From Rhyzopertha dominica (taxonomy: Eukaryota > Arthropoda > Insecta > Coleoptera > Bostrichidae), in NCBI GenBank assembly GCA_025024175.1, contig QCXZ01000137.1, positions 3,968,001 to 4,032,000 on the forward strand: a stretch of DNA of 64,000 nt, in the 5' to 3' direction. Under the pieces are notes generated by a model. It was not told the DNA's origin. It did no database searches and saw only the letters and a list, made by a program, of their open reading frames with translations. Shown piece after piece: positions 11,770 through 22,750 of this stretch. Position numbers and translations under genes: made by a program. The stretch's first letter is position 1; each line of letters opens with the position of its first letter.

Positions 11770-13479
11770 GTGAGTTCGTTTTTATCTGATCTAATTCCAC
11801 CTATTTATCATTTGGTTAAAGAATTAAATGCTCAGAACAGTAGGGAGTCGACTTAATTGACATATGTGTTTAAATTTTTTGTCATGGATTTATTTCCGCA
11901 CATAGAAAGTGTGTTTTTGCTTTTCTGTAAGATTGGGATGAGTGGGGTTGATTTTATTTGTATAATAATTTCCTTACCGTTCTATAACGTTTAACTGAAT
12001 GTATATTTTTGACGCCGCATTGATTTAGAATGAGTTTTATTGAATTCGATGTAAACTTTTTGACTTAGTAGGTACACTCAAACTGAACTAAAAGAAAGAC
12101 AATGTGTAGTTATTTACAGTAATTGGAACAGTACATGCAGTTGCTTATTTTATAAATCTAGCAATATGCTCTTTTAAATTTTCGCAAAGGCAACAACGCG
12201 TCGTAAATTTTGCCAATCATCCCTGACTGAACATAATTGAAAACGTCTTTTTCGAAAACTGTCATTAAAAGCTGACATTTTCATTAAATTTTCAGTTGAT
12301 AAAGGGAACCCTTTTTGTCACTTAGCTGCGAAATACTTTTGTGTTATAGAACGCCAAAGTATTTGTCAGTCTAGAACATAAAACCAATGTCAAAATAATA
12401 GTTATCATTCTTTATTTTTTTTTTCTATTTATTTACTTATTTATGATTTTATTAATATTTATTCAAAATATAACATTTTAATAACAAAACAGCAACTATT
12501 ATATAAGAAACATTTTATTTTGCAGTACATGTAAATTGAAAGTACCGATATTGCAGTGAGTTAAATTTATGCCAGATTTAGTTAGTTATCGTAGCTTTTA
12601 ATTCTGGGTGTTCAATGAGGCTGCTGCTAAAATTGTTTGAGTTTACTGCGTACGTTGTATTATTGGTGAGTTCTGTGGGCTCTGCTGAAGATGGTAACAG
12701 TTTATTTGCGACTAAAATTTTATTTTGAATAGAATCTTCTAGTCTCCGCTTTCGTACTAGAACGTCACCCCCCATGTAATTACGCCAACCACTTGGTCAA
12801 CACATTTTTCTTTGACATAATTAATAAAAAATCTTCGATTTGCAAGTTCTATAACAGATACAGAAATGACTGTAGTCTTATTTAAATAGCATAAAACGCA
12901 GAAGTTTTTAAACTATAATGAGGCACATTTGGTTTATGTACTTTTTTACAAGATAGATACGCTTAAACATAAATTGTGTTTTCATATTGAACAAAAGTGA
13001 GCATAAAAACTAGGCGTAACTCACTTGTTATAGTTGAACACCCCGTTACTAATCACGACACAAATTACAAAGATTATCCTGAGTTTTCATGGCAGACTTG
13101 TTTTAGTGTGTCTGGGTAGTGATTTTTAGACAATTTATAAAAATACCCGTAACTTTTAAACCCTAAACAATTGAATAATAATATATGTGGTTATTTCGAT
13201 TGAAAATGACCCATTCTACCACATGCTTCAGCTTTGGGACACCCTGTACTCCCGGAACCATCCTTTATAATGTGAGTGAGATGAATCTAGTGGTTGAAGC
13301 ATCTGGAGAGAATGTCTGAAGAAGGTGTGTGTAAAGAGATCGTGGAAGGGAAATTGGGAGATATAAGAAAAAAGAAAGACCAAATAGTAGATGGTTAGAC
13401 CACCTAGGAGCAGATTGAGTTTACGGATGGAGAGTGGTGTCGAAAGCCTAAGACCTTCACGGTTGTGGTGCTACATATA
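11770..13479. other. Unassigned, intron-like
   Basis: AT-rich sequence with low-complexity T/A runs at 12,415-12,475. A lone end with TACAGGGTGTCCCA (- strand, outer edge near 13,252) resembles a Tc1/mariner-type terminus without its partner. A G/A-rich stretch at 13,260-13,440 is open in no long frame. Confidence 0.4.
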
Positions 13480-13504
13480 CAGTACAACCTCTTTAATCCG
13501 ACCA

Positions 13505-13540
<36 letters not shown>
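13505..13540. repeat. (ATT)12 microsatellite
   Basis: About twelve uninterrupted ATT units immediately inside the left end of the Tigger element. Confidence 0.95.
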
Positions 13541-13665
13541 AAAATATAAATACATATTAAATACAAATGAACAAAACTACAACATTCTAAAGAAATAATA
13601 GATGATATTTTTCCACATACATTAAGTTCACTTTTAGCGCGGGGCAAAAAATCAGTGAGATGTTT

Positions 13666-15300
13666 TTACTTTTTACAGTTAATTTCTGCTCTTATCGCTT
13701 GATTGCGCAAATCATTTAGCAATATAATTTGATGTGATGGTACATTATATTCTGACGCCCATTGTAAACATGTGTTGAATGAAGAAACGGCGTCGTTACG
13801 CTTAATTGTATTTAATGAGACATTATCTTCACTAGAATTGGATTCTTCTTCGCCAGAAGCTTTCTGTAATTCTTCAATGATAGTATCATTCCTCAGTTTC
13901 ATTAACCCCAAATGCCCAATTCTCAATCTCTTCGTTTGTAAGCTGCAAGTTATGATCAATTCTTGCACTTAATTCTTTTAATTAATCTATCTCATGCTGA
14001 AGTTCTTTATTTGAATTCTTGATTTTTTCTGCCAGGAGTGACAAAGGTATATTATCTTCTTCATCATAATCGTCATCTGATAATGCTTGTTGAATATGTG
14101 GTAATAACTTTCTCCATGACTTTTTTATAAGTTCGTTGCTAACTTTTTGCCATGCCTCATCTAGGGTAAAAACAACCTCTTTTAAATTAATATTTTTTAG
14201 TGTTGTAGGGATGAGAGTTTACAATTTTCTTTAATAACTGTTTTCGGTGAAAAGCTTAACAGCTTGGACCACATGTTGATCCATTGGTTGAATTAGTGGA
14301 GTACAATTCGGTGGCATATGCATGACCCATATTTGGTTATCATCATTGACTAAATTCTCAGGATGCCCTGGGGCATTGTCTAATATTAAGATTGCATTTT
14401 GAGGCAAATTTATTTCCCTGAGTTTTTGCCTCAGTGATGGTACAAACTCAGTATGAAACCATTCTCGGAAAATTTCTTTTGTAACCCATCCTTTTTTCTG
14501 CCCTTTGTAACATACCGGAATGAATTAATTTCCAAATGCTCTAGGTTTTTTGCTTTTCCCAGAACGAGTAGTCTCAGTTTGTGACTTCCAGCAGCATTAG
14601 CGCATGGCATAAAGGTTACCCTTTCTTTGCTGATTTTTCTGCCAGGAGCAGATTTCTCACCAGAGTGAGCCAATGTTTTATTAGGTAAAATTCTCCAAAA
14701 CAGGCCACTTTCGTCAGCATTATAAATTTGCTCTAATTGTAAGCCCATTTCGTTTATTTTTGATAAAAGTTTTTCTTTGAAAGGCTGAACAGCATTTACA
14801 TTACTAGATAGTATTTCCCCAGAAATACTGAGTTGCCTTATACCACATCTTTCTTTAAATTTTTGAAGCCAGCCAGAGCTGGCTTTAAAATTGTCGGCAC
14901 CAGTTAATTGTCGATAACATTTTTTTAGCTTTTTCGCATATTATATCGCCTGCCAATGGGGTGCCTAATAAGAATAAAAATTTGAAGGTAAATGTTGTTT
15001 ACACAAAATTAGTAATAACACCTACCTCTAGCCCTTTCCCGGAGAAACCAGGTATACACAGCTTTTTCCATTTCAGGGTTTACATTGACTTTCAAAGTTT
15101 TTCGAGCTCCTGGTCCAGAATCTGATGAACCAACATACTCCAAAATTTTTACTTAATTTTTATGTATATCACTAACTGTAGATTTTCCGATGCCGTATTC
15201 TAATGCAGGGGATCTCGTATTTTCACCCGCGTCAACTCTTTTTATAATGTCAATCCTTCTGTTGCAGTTTTAAAGTATTATGCTTTCTTTTCGACATTTT
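13666..15300 (-). pseudogene. Tigger/pogo transposase pseudogene (CENP-B-like, DDE_1)
   Basis: The start near 15,297 reads MSKRKHNTLKLQQKD, followed by a frameshift and a psq-type helix-turn-helix (RSPALEYGIGKSTVSDIH). The next segment is NPEMEKAVYTWFLRERARG. A likely 61-nt intron sits at 14,965-15,025, and then TPLAGDIICEKAKKCYRQL begins the second DNA-binding domain. Catalytic residues are visible in IYNADESGLFWR (first D), ILDNAPGHPENL (second D) and CTPLIQPMDQHVV (third D, 32 residues after the second). The C-terminus, ending with ILLNDLRNQAIR, runs to 13,666. Frameshifts near 14,530 and 14,240, plus stops, inactivate it. The family moves DNA by cut-and-paste and has given rise to CENP-B and jerky-like host genes. 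Confidence 0.85.
14965..15025 (-). other. Probable 61-nt intron in the Tigger transposase
   Basis: On the - strand GAG|GTAGGTG is the donor and TTCTTATTAG|GCACC the acceptor. Coding similarity to Tigger proteins is continuous across the junction (RERARG then TPLAGD) and the intervening sequence is AT-rich and stop-bearing. Confidence 0.5.
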
Positions 15301-15458
15301 TTAAAGACACACAAAGCACTGTAAATGACACGTGAATTACTACCGAAATATGAACAAGTGTCCGGATTATGAGTAAACAAACCGGGTGTTCGGATTACTG
15401 GATGGCCGGATTAAAGTGTGTCCTGATGAAACAGGTTACACTGTAGTTATGTACTATA

Positions 15459-17724
15459 CCAGGTGATTTTTTGAAAACTTCACACCTTAAATAACTTTAA
15501 ATAGAGGAAAAATTTAAAATTTTGCAAAAACAGGTAAACTTTTGTTTGCAGGAAGACAACTTCTGAGATAAGTTTTTAATGGATAGCGCTTAGCCTCTTA
15601 GCGGGGTAGATACCCCTTCAAAAATTTTAAATGAAACTACCCATCTTACGATACATCATTTAAAAGCTTATTACACAAGGAGTCTTGCCATGTAATTAGT
15701 TTTACTATTTTTTACCCATTGACGGGGTAGTGGGTCAAAAAGTGCATTGTAGCAAGTGGCTTATAAAATGGAATATTTTGGACTTTTTTTAACAAAATTT
15801 ATTGTCTTGCAGTTACAATAAAAATTGTCCTTACTTAAGCCTAAAAAAACTTGTTAAAAAATAATTGTTAGACGTAAGCAAAATGCCAAAAATACTTAAA
15901 ATTTTCTTTCGACATTACTTGATATTGCAACTCGACAGTTTATACTGAATTGGCTAAATAATTATCTACTTTGTGTTTCCAATTTTTTGTTTCAACTTTT
16001 TGGCTACTTCTTTGGCACGACCATCTTTTCGTTCACATTCCTTTTTATAAATCGCGTGAAATTTTAAAGTGAGAGTCCAAGTGATAATGGTTTATTCAAC
16101 TGCCGAAAGGGTAGAAATAATTTTTATTTACGGTGCTGAGCATAGCTGCGCCCGTGCGTCAGCAAGGGTGTTTAACGAACGGCACCCCGAAAAATGTTGA
16201 CGCTAGGTACATTCTCGATCTCGTGCAGAAATTTCAAGACACTGGATCTGTAGTAAACAAAAAAAGGGCAGGGAATAGAGTCGTTGATGAAATGGCCCAA
16301 CTTGAAGTACTTGGTCATTTTGCAATGGATCCAACTAGTTCTTTGCGTAACATTTCTACAGCCACTGGACTTTCTTATTCATCTGTAAGGAAAGTTACAA
16401 AACTGTACAAATTCCATCCTTATAAGATGAAAACTCTCCAGGAACTCGGCGAAGATGACTTCGATAGAAGACTGCAATTTTGCGAAATTATGACAGAAAA
16501 GATTATAGTAAATCCAAATCTAATAAAAAATATCTGCTTCAGTGATGAATGCAATTTTTTTTGAACGGCTCTGTAAATAAACGTAAAGTCAGGTACTGGA
16601 GTGACGAAAATCCTTATATTTTTCGAGAAGGTCATACACAAGTTCCTCAGAAGCTGAACGTCTGGGCTGGAATACTTGGCAACGCAATTGTAGGTCCAAT
16701 TTTCATTGATGGGACGCTAAATGGGGGAATGTATTTAGAATTACTTGATAACGTTATTGATCCTTTAATCACAGAGCAATTAGAAAACCAACGTGACCCT
16801 GAAGGAAATCCAATGTTGGATGTTTACGAATTGTTTTACCAACATGATGGAGCCCCACCGCATTACGCCATTAATGTGCGAAATTGGTTAAATCATAGAT
16901 TTCCTCTTCACTGGATTGGTAGGTGTGGAACAATGGAATGACCGCCACGATCACCCGATTTGACTGCTTCAGATTTCTTTCTATGGGGTCATTTAAAATC
17001 TGTGGTTTACAAAACACAACCTACTAGCTTGGACGATCTGCGAGAAAGAATTATTAACGAGTGCAGAAGGATTCCACCTGAAACTTTCCGAAAAGTGCAG
17101 CAGGAGTTCGAGAACCGTCTGTATTATTGTATGGAAAGAGGTGGTGCACATTTTGAGAATCTATTGTAAGGTTTGAATTTCTATGGTTTTGTTCACACTG
17201 TTTTTGGGGTTACAAATAAATAATTTCTCTTTTTCGTGGACATGGACTTTCTAAAAAATTACATGATAAATACTTTAATGTTAAAAGAAAATTTTCAGTA
17301 TTCTGGGAGTTTTTTTCAAGTATCATAATTTTTACAAGTTGTTTGTTTAAATTTTGGGTTCTCGTAAGGACAAATTTTATTTCCGCTCTAAAATAAAATA
17401 CATTTTGTTGAAAAGAGTCCAAAATATTCAATTTAATAAGCAACCTGTTTCGTAGGCACTATAATCTATTACCCCGTCAATAAGTTAAACGTGGTAAAAC
17501 TAATTACATGGCCAGACTCTTTGTGAAATAAGCTTTCAAATGATGTATCACAAGATGGATAGTTCCATTTAAAATTTTTAAAGCGGTGTCTACCCTGCTC
17601 AGAGGGTAAGCGCTATCCATTAAAAACTTATCTCAAAACAAAAGTTTACCTGTTTTTGCAAATTTTTAAATTTTTGCTATATTTAAAGTTATTTAAGGTG
17701 TGAAGTTTTCAAAAAATCACCCTG
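15459..17724 (+). mobile_element. DD41D mariner-like element, copy 1
   Basis: The element runs from CCAGGTGATTTTTTG to the inverted CAAAAAATCACCCTG, flanked by TA at 15,457-15,458 and 17,725-17,726. The two terminal arms are homologous in inverted orientation over roughly 450 bp but clearly diverged, far longer than the ~30-bp termini of classical mariners. Copy 1 shares with copy 2 a ~16-bp deletion in the 3' arm (CTCAAAACAAAAG near 17,635). It also shares its right flank with copy 2, but not its left flank. Confidence 0.85.
16087..17169 (+). pseudogene. DD41D transposase pseudogene, copy 1
   Basis: The ATG at 16,087 begins [20 protein letters not shown], an N-terminal helix-turn-helix region like that annotated DUF4817 in insect transposases. 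The frame breaks in the 2-bp-shorter HPEKNVD segment near 16,190. Later blocks read ICFSDECNF (first catalytic D), FYQHDGAPPHYAINVRNW (second D) and RSPDLTASDFFLWG (third D). A second break is the T-run at 16,555-16,562. An in-frame TGA at 16,939 replaces the Trp of the EWPPRSPD segment. The D-to-D spacing of the last two catalytic residues is 41. Usual length in this family here is 360 residues. Confidence 0.85.
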
Positions 17725-17997
17725 TATATAGAATAGAGTAAAATTTAAAGACATGTGTATTCCATAATTTTCATTCAGAACTCATATTTGATCCATGAGG
17801 CCGTATTGAAGATTACTGAGATGATGCTTAATAGTGTGTGGGATTTAAATTGCATTCAATACTAAACCACTCCCTGACTCAATCCTTCTTTGCTGGTTAT
17901 TTGAAATTGCTCCATAAAACAATTCAAAGGTGTGAGATCGGGCGATCTCGCAGAGTAATCGCGGCAAACATTTTCAAATCGTTAACAACCAATCTGT
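17725..17997. repeat. Older transposase relic forming an inverted repeat with 27,742-28,010
   Basis: This flank of DD41D copy 1 matches, inverted and at high identity, the left flank of copy 2. On the - strand it encodes ARSPDLTPLNCFM, a mariner-type third catalytic box, near 17,940-17,905. On the + strand it encodes KITEMMLNSVWDLNC near 17,810-17,855, resembling a transposase C-terminus. The two lie head-on, so the relic is rearranged. An 18-bp perfect palindrome (ATATAGTGTACACTATAT, 17,998-18,015) sits at the end of the shared block. Confidence 0.65.
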
Positions 17998-18015
17998 ATA
18001 TAGTGTACACTATAT

Positions 18016-18632
18016 CCATTAGGGAAACCTTTGTCTCTCCAATACCAGTATGTCGCATTTATGCCTCAAAAATCTGGATAGGTAGTGCTTTCCCGCCGAA
18101 ATTCGAGAACCCTCTTCCGCCGCATTTTTCCCGAGATAAGCGATCTCTCCTAATCCTTGGAACAACTCGTCGCCTTTTCGACTCCTAAATTGGATCCTCC
18201 GCGGTCTGTAAACAAGAAGGCGCGTTATCGGGCGCTACGCATCTTTTCGCTCCTGTCGACTTTGTTCTCCTGAAGAGATTATGGGGGCCACGAACCCGCG
18301 GAGACGGCCACCGTCACGCAGTCTAGTTTATCCCTATCCTACGCACGTGCAACCGACGCCTGCGCCATACCATTCGTTTTAATGGTAAATCCATACCCGG
18401 TTTTCGGAGAGCAGGCATACCGCATACGAAGTAGGAGAGGGTTGCTCGAAAAATTTTTTTGGTTGGTATTTTTATGGTCAAAAATATTTTTATGTCCTGA
18501 TTTTGCCCGGTGAAAAGGAGGTGTCGTCGACCATGAGGACGTTTGGAAGATAAACCTCTCACGTGTTCAGGGTTTGGTAATTAGGAATGTTGTTCACTCG
18601 AAACTAGTCACGACCACATATGTATTATAAAT
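18016..18632. other. Unassigned GC-richer patch
   Basis: From 18,050 to 18,400 the sequence is unusually rich in CG for this window, with no coding motif on either strand that I recognise. It may be unique host DNA. Confidence 0.35.
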
Positions 18633-20097
18633 ACGAGGCATGTTTTTTAAGTAAGTACCGTTTTGGAATTAAAAAAAGACGTGCAAAGATATCGCAATAA
18701 TTTTATCTTACATGAAAGCCTGTACCTTAATCTACTTTTCTACATAATTTCCGTGAATATTGAGGCACTTGTCATAACGTGGCACCAGTTTTTGAATACC
18801 CTCCTCATAAAATTCTGCCGCCTGACTTGTTAACCACTGTATCACAAATGTTTCAACTTCGTTATCGTCTTGAAGACGCTGACCACCCAGGTGTTTCTTC
18901 AAGTGCAGGAACAAATGGTAGTCGCTGGGCGCCAGATCAGGGCTGTATGGGGGATGATCTAGAGTTTCCCATTTAAAAGATTTGATGAGATCTTTGGTCC
19001 GATTAGCCACATGTGGACGGGCATTGTCATGCAGCAAAACGATACCCTTACTCAACTTTCCACGTCTTTTGTTCTGGATTGCACGACGCAGATTGTTCAA
19101 TGTCTTACAATAAGACGCTGCATTGATTGTCTCATTACAATGCAGAAACTCCACTAGCAATACTCCTTTTCTGTCCCAAAAAACGGTGCACATGATTTTC
19201 CGGGCAGAAATTGTTTGCTTAAACTTCACTTTTTTGGGTGATGATGACTGTCGCCATTCCATGGATTGTTGTTTCGATTCTGGTGTGACGTAGGCCACCC
19301 ATGTTTCGTCACCAGTAACAATTTGGTCTAAAAAATCTTCACCTTCCTTGTGGTACCGCTCAAGGAAAGTCAATGCACTGCCTAAACGTTGGGTTTTGTG
19401 CAAATCCGTCAACATTTTCGGAACCCAACGTGAACACAATTTCCGGTAATTCAAGTTCTCGGTCACAATGCGATACAAAACACTATGAGAATATTGAGGA
19501 AAGCAGTCGCACAATAATGAAATTGTAAAGCGTCTGTTTTCTCTCACCTTTTCGTTCACTTTCTGCACCAAATCTTCATTAACGACCGAAGGACGCCCAT
19601 TCCGTTTTTCATCATGCACATTTGTGCGGCCATCTTCAAATGCTCTCACCCATTTCCTTACCATTCCATCACTCATAATGTTTTGTCCGTAAACTTCACA
19701 GATCTCACGATGAATATCGATCGGTTTTACGCCTTTAGCACTAAGAACGCGGGCGGCGTTGATTTCTGAATTCTTTGTGCCGCCTTTTTGTAACCGCTGC
19801 CAAGCTACAATATGCACGGCGATAGCAAGCGGCGATAGTACTGAAGGTTGCAGATCAAAGTTACCCCACAGCTCCGAGCTGTGAGCTTTCTCCAATCTTA
19901 AAGTTAATTATCCCACAGAATATGTTGAAAATACACACTCACGGGCGTTTTCTCATATTAAAATATATCAAATAATTCAATAATCGACAGATGACAAGTA
20001 AGCAATAATTGTGTTCACCTTCCGGAGAGGCGGCAAATTGATTTAATCGATAATTTCCATAAGCGCCTTGGCTGCGTGAATCATTTACAGAAACCCT
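18633..20097 (-). mobile_element. Mariner element with long open transposase frame
   Basis: The 3' end is recognisable by ACGAGGCATGTTTTTTAAG at 18,632-18,650. The other side ends in ACAGAAACCCTG near 20,098 and is not its inverted match. The unit is bracketed by an 11-bp direct repeat, GTATTATAAAT, at 18,622-18,632 and 20,098-20,108. That is not a mariner-type TA duplication, so the true right boundary is uncertain. Confidence 0.6.
18732..19895 (-). CDS. Mariner (DD34D) transposase, uninterrupted but no N-terminal ATG
   Basis: The 387-codon frame holds a whole mariner transposase without stops or frameshifts. In order: HTH region (SEINAARVLSAKGVKPIDIH), linker WVPKMLTDLHKTQR, first catalytic D in VTGDETWVAY, second D in LLHDNARPHVANRT, third D in YSPDLAPSDYHLF, with 34 residues between the last two, then the C-terminus NIHGNYVEK. 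The enzyme excises and reinserts the element at TA sites. There is an oddity at the start. The frame opens about five codons after a TAA; its first codon as read is TTG, and no ATG occurs before the conserved HTH. About 40 residues precede the mariner-like part. Either the start codon has been lost or the N-terminus was joined by splicing. It is the best-preserved coding sequence among the mobile elements here. Confidence 0.85.
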   Translation of the reverse strand: MEKAHSSELWGNFDLQPSVLSPLAIAVHIVAWQRLQKGGTKNSEINAARVLSAKGVKPIDIHREICEVYGQNIMSDGMVRKWVRAFEDGRTNVHDEKRNGRPSVVNEDLVQKVNEKVRENRRFTISLLCDCFPQYSHSVLYRIVTENLNYRKLCSRWVPKMLTDLHKTQRLGSALTFLERYHKEGEDFLDQIVTGDETWVAYVTPESKQQSMEWRQSSSPKKVKFKQTISARKIMCTVFWDRKGVLLVEFLHCNETINAASYCKTLNNLRRAIQNKRRGKLSKGIVLLHDNARPHVANRTKDLIKSFKWETLDHPPYSPDLAPSDYHLFLHLKKHLGGQRLQDDNEVETFVIQWLTSQAAEFYEEGIQKLVPRYDKCLNIHGNYVEK

Positions 20098-20108
20098 GTA
20101 TTATAAAT

Positions 20109-21060
20109 GATAAGACCTGCATTTAATTTAATCTGTGAAGTTAAAACTTCACACACACACACGTGGCACACGTGGTTAGATAGATTTCTTTTTAAAAAAC
20201 TGACACAACAGTTACAAAATCACAAGAAGGTAAATGTATATCACCACTAAAATCTACAGCTGTGCTAAACACACTTTCTATAGGACTAGATTTATAGCTT
20301 GTTGAAATCTACAGGGGCATTGATTAATCTGAATGGCATTTGCGAATATCAGATACAGATATATGGACTGTAGCGCCATCCCATTGTAACCAACACTATC
20401 TTGCTGTAATAAAGTCACGGATCTTTGATGCATTTGCGCAGTGACATCAGCGTATTGCAGTTAGGTTTGTATTTTCAAAATTAAGAAATGGATTTATTTT
20501 CCCTGTGTAGAAAAGAATAACTGGAAGTAATCATTCGCGTGACACTTTTTTAAATATACAAGCCACATGATTTTAACAACCCTGTTTATTTCAAAGGTTC
20601 AAAAAATGTTTTATTTGTTTGCCGACCTTGATCCTACTACAATATCTATTTATTTAACGCACCACGATTGTGTTTGCATATCTCCCCAGAAACATAATAG
20701 TTCCAAGGACCCAAACAACACTACCCCAATCTCAATAAAGTGTTACATCATTCCGAGGGAGGGTCCGCGTGATATTAAAACGCATGATTTGTGGCCGCTC
20801 GACTGTACGTGTACAGTTATTGCTTACGTAGACTCTTTCCTTCTGCCTTTTTAATTCGCCCACCCCTCAAAGGGCAGTTTTAATTGCTCTCGCAAACCTC
20901 AAAAGGGCCATACGCAAAGTCGCGGGGTATAAATTATAACTTTCCGGACCGTTGCTTCGTAGAGCGGTGTTTGGAGGTAGAGCGTTTTTGTTATTAAAAG
21001 AGGTGTTAGAATCAGTTGATGCCAGTAGTTTGACAGTTACAACTTTATCAAATCTGGTGC
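20109..21060. other. Unassigned, with (CA)n and a possible TATA promoter
   Basis: A short (CA)n tract lies at about 20,148-20,163. At 20,928-20,935 TATAAATT follows a GC-richer stretch (CGCGGGG); this could be a core promoter but no transcript or initiator is evident. No coding motif was found. Confidence 0.3.
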
Positions 21061-21064
21061 AATT

Positions 21065-22311
21065 GGGTATTTGCCATGTATTTATATTTTATTAAATTGC
21101 ATATTAATAGGTAGCATCTAATCCACAAAACAGCTGTGACAGCTTNTCAATTCGAAAAAAAATGGATCGTAAGGTGTATTTTTAATATCAAAAATGTGAA
21201 TATTTAAAGGGACCGCCAAAATGCGAACATATTGCCCGTGACGTCAGGTGTCTTGTAAATGGCCGCTTGTTTACATCTGGGGTCAGCGCGTCACGCGTCA
21301 GCCTCAGCCCGTCAATTTATCAGTTTGTTAATTTTGTGACAAGTGAATTAAAATACGCCAAGAAAAAGTGAAATACTTATGAGTTATGACTTCTGAAGAC
21401 ATGTTCATTGTTATGGAATTTGTGTACAACGACGAGCGGTTCAACGCGGCGGAGATGAGGAACGTAAAAGCAACAGCATAAGTAGTGAACTTCTTATCAA
21501 ATTAACGTAGCATTGATAATTTGATCACAGGGGGTTGTTGGTTTGTAAACATAAAAATGTAAGAATCAAAAATGTACCCTAAACTTGACATTTATTTTAG
21601 AGGTCAGAATAAATAAATTCCCATTTATTTTCGGGGCTCTTGCGGCTCATTTCCGGTCTGGCTAACAGTCGAATATATGGGGAACAACGTCGTTCTTTAT
21701 TATAACATTTCCCTCTATCAACTTAAAACGCATATAATTTTTCATATCCTCTTCAAGCTATAACAAAATGGAAACTGAATGGTAAACACTTATAACCCCA
21801 AAAAGAATAATAAAACTTACAGAAAAACAAACTTTGCGATTTCGGCATATCACGTCTAGGGGCATTAAACAACTTTTTCATACGTTGATAATCTCGACGA
21901 ACGGTTACAAAAATTTTGTTAGCTGTACTGACTGAAGTACTTTTATAAACATGTACAAAACAACACTTGTTTTGTTTTCCATACATAATAGATGCTTGTA
22001 AAACTACACAAATCACTCTTTGGTGCGACCTCTTACACCGCCCTTTCAATAAACACACAAAAGCTTTTCCAATACAAAACTGATACTATACCATTAAACA
22101 GCACGCTCCTCGGTAATGTTTACATGACACTTGACGTCACGAGTTGAATAACCATGGATAGAAGCGTTTTGGCGGTGACTCCTAAGATTCGAATTTCAGA
22201 CCTGAAATTCTCTACCTACAAATATTTTTGTTGTTTCTTTTAACATGTCGTACAATATGTATGCCCTTCAAGGTTCATTTTACGTAATTTTCAAAAAAAG
22301 TGATAATACCT
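21065..22311. mobile_element. THAP-remnant TIR element, copy 2 (full length)
   Basis: A 1.25-kb unit with inverted ends GGGTATT...AATACCT, bordered on both sides by AATT (21,061-21,064 and 22,312-22,315). It aligns end to end with 53,314-54,603. On the - strand the remnant reads NKCCFVHVYKSTS, RRDYQRMKKLFNAPRRDMPK, SQSLFF, then the tail GYKCLPFSFHF. This resembles a degraded THAP zinc finger (Cys pair, basic middle, C-x2-H, tail). No transposase was seen, so it appears non-autonomous. One N lies at 21,146. Confidence 0.65.
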
Positions 22312-22750
22312 AATTGCTTCACATGCCTTTTTTTATAACGTCAACGTAGCTAATGTCGCTGCTAAACTGCAATATTCTAATGCTTTTCTTGCGTCTTCGC
22401 CAGCGTTTGCAGGCTGAAATTTGGGGCCCCCAGATCCAATCTAAATTTCTGGTGCCCTCGAGCGGTAGGCGTGCGTAGAAGTTCATAATTTAAAGATCAA
22501 GCGTAACGTTATACAGCAGGAACCTTTGTTGGTACTTGGTTTTAATTAGATGCACCGTATATTGGCCCGAGGTCGATTTATAACGGTTCTCGATGCTCCG
22601 CTCTAGCCACTTTGATGTCGCAGATTGCCTCGTGATATATGACATGGGCTTAGATCTTCAAGTCCAATAAATAACCTGTTTAGTAGATTAGCAGTTTAAA
22701 ATCAGCAAACATGTGTCGATTTTAAGTAAATAAAAATGCACTGCTTTCAA
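22312..22750. other. Unassigned
   Basis: Moderately GC-rich (22,380-22,640), no motif recognised. It may be the 3' continuation of the PLE to the right. Confidence 0.35.

Larger units (their letters stand above)
13480..15443 (-). mobile_element. Tigger (pogo-family) DNA transposon, full length but dead
   Basis: This 1,964-bp element starts with CAGTACAACC and ends with GGTTACACTG, imperfect inverted termini of the pogo type. Both ends also carry a CTTTAATCCGG/ACC-like block. TA dinucleotides flank it at 13,478-13,479 and 15,444-15,445, matching the TA target preference of the family. The transposase lies on the - strand. DD41D copy 1 begins only 15 bp beyond its right end. Confidence 0.85.

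Noticed and set aside
17838..18188. 116-codon + strand frame beside DD41D copy 1
   Set aside because: It is a shadow of the repeated older relic; the same peptide start appears in the inverted copy at 27.8 kb and carries no motif.
20060..20100. ACAGAAACCCTGTA as the right terminal repeat of the mariner
   Set aside because: Its reverse complement does not match ACGAGGCATG at the other end; kept only as an uncertain boundary.
20928..20935. TATAAATT as a core promoter
   Set aside because: No initiator at the right distance and no recognisable transcript downstream; AT-rich DNA gives such matches by chance.
21065..22311. piggyBac-type element
   Set aside because: piggyBac uses TTAA and CCC-type ends; here the border is AATT and the ends read GGGTATT inward.
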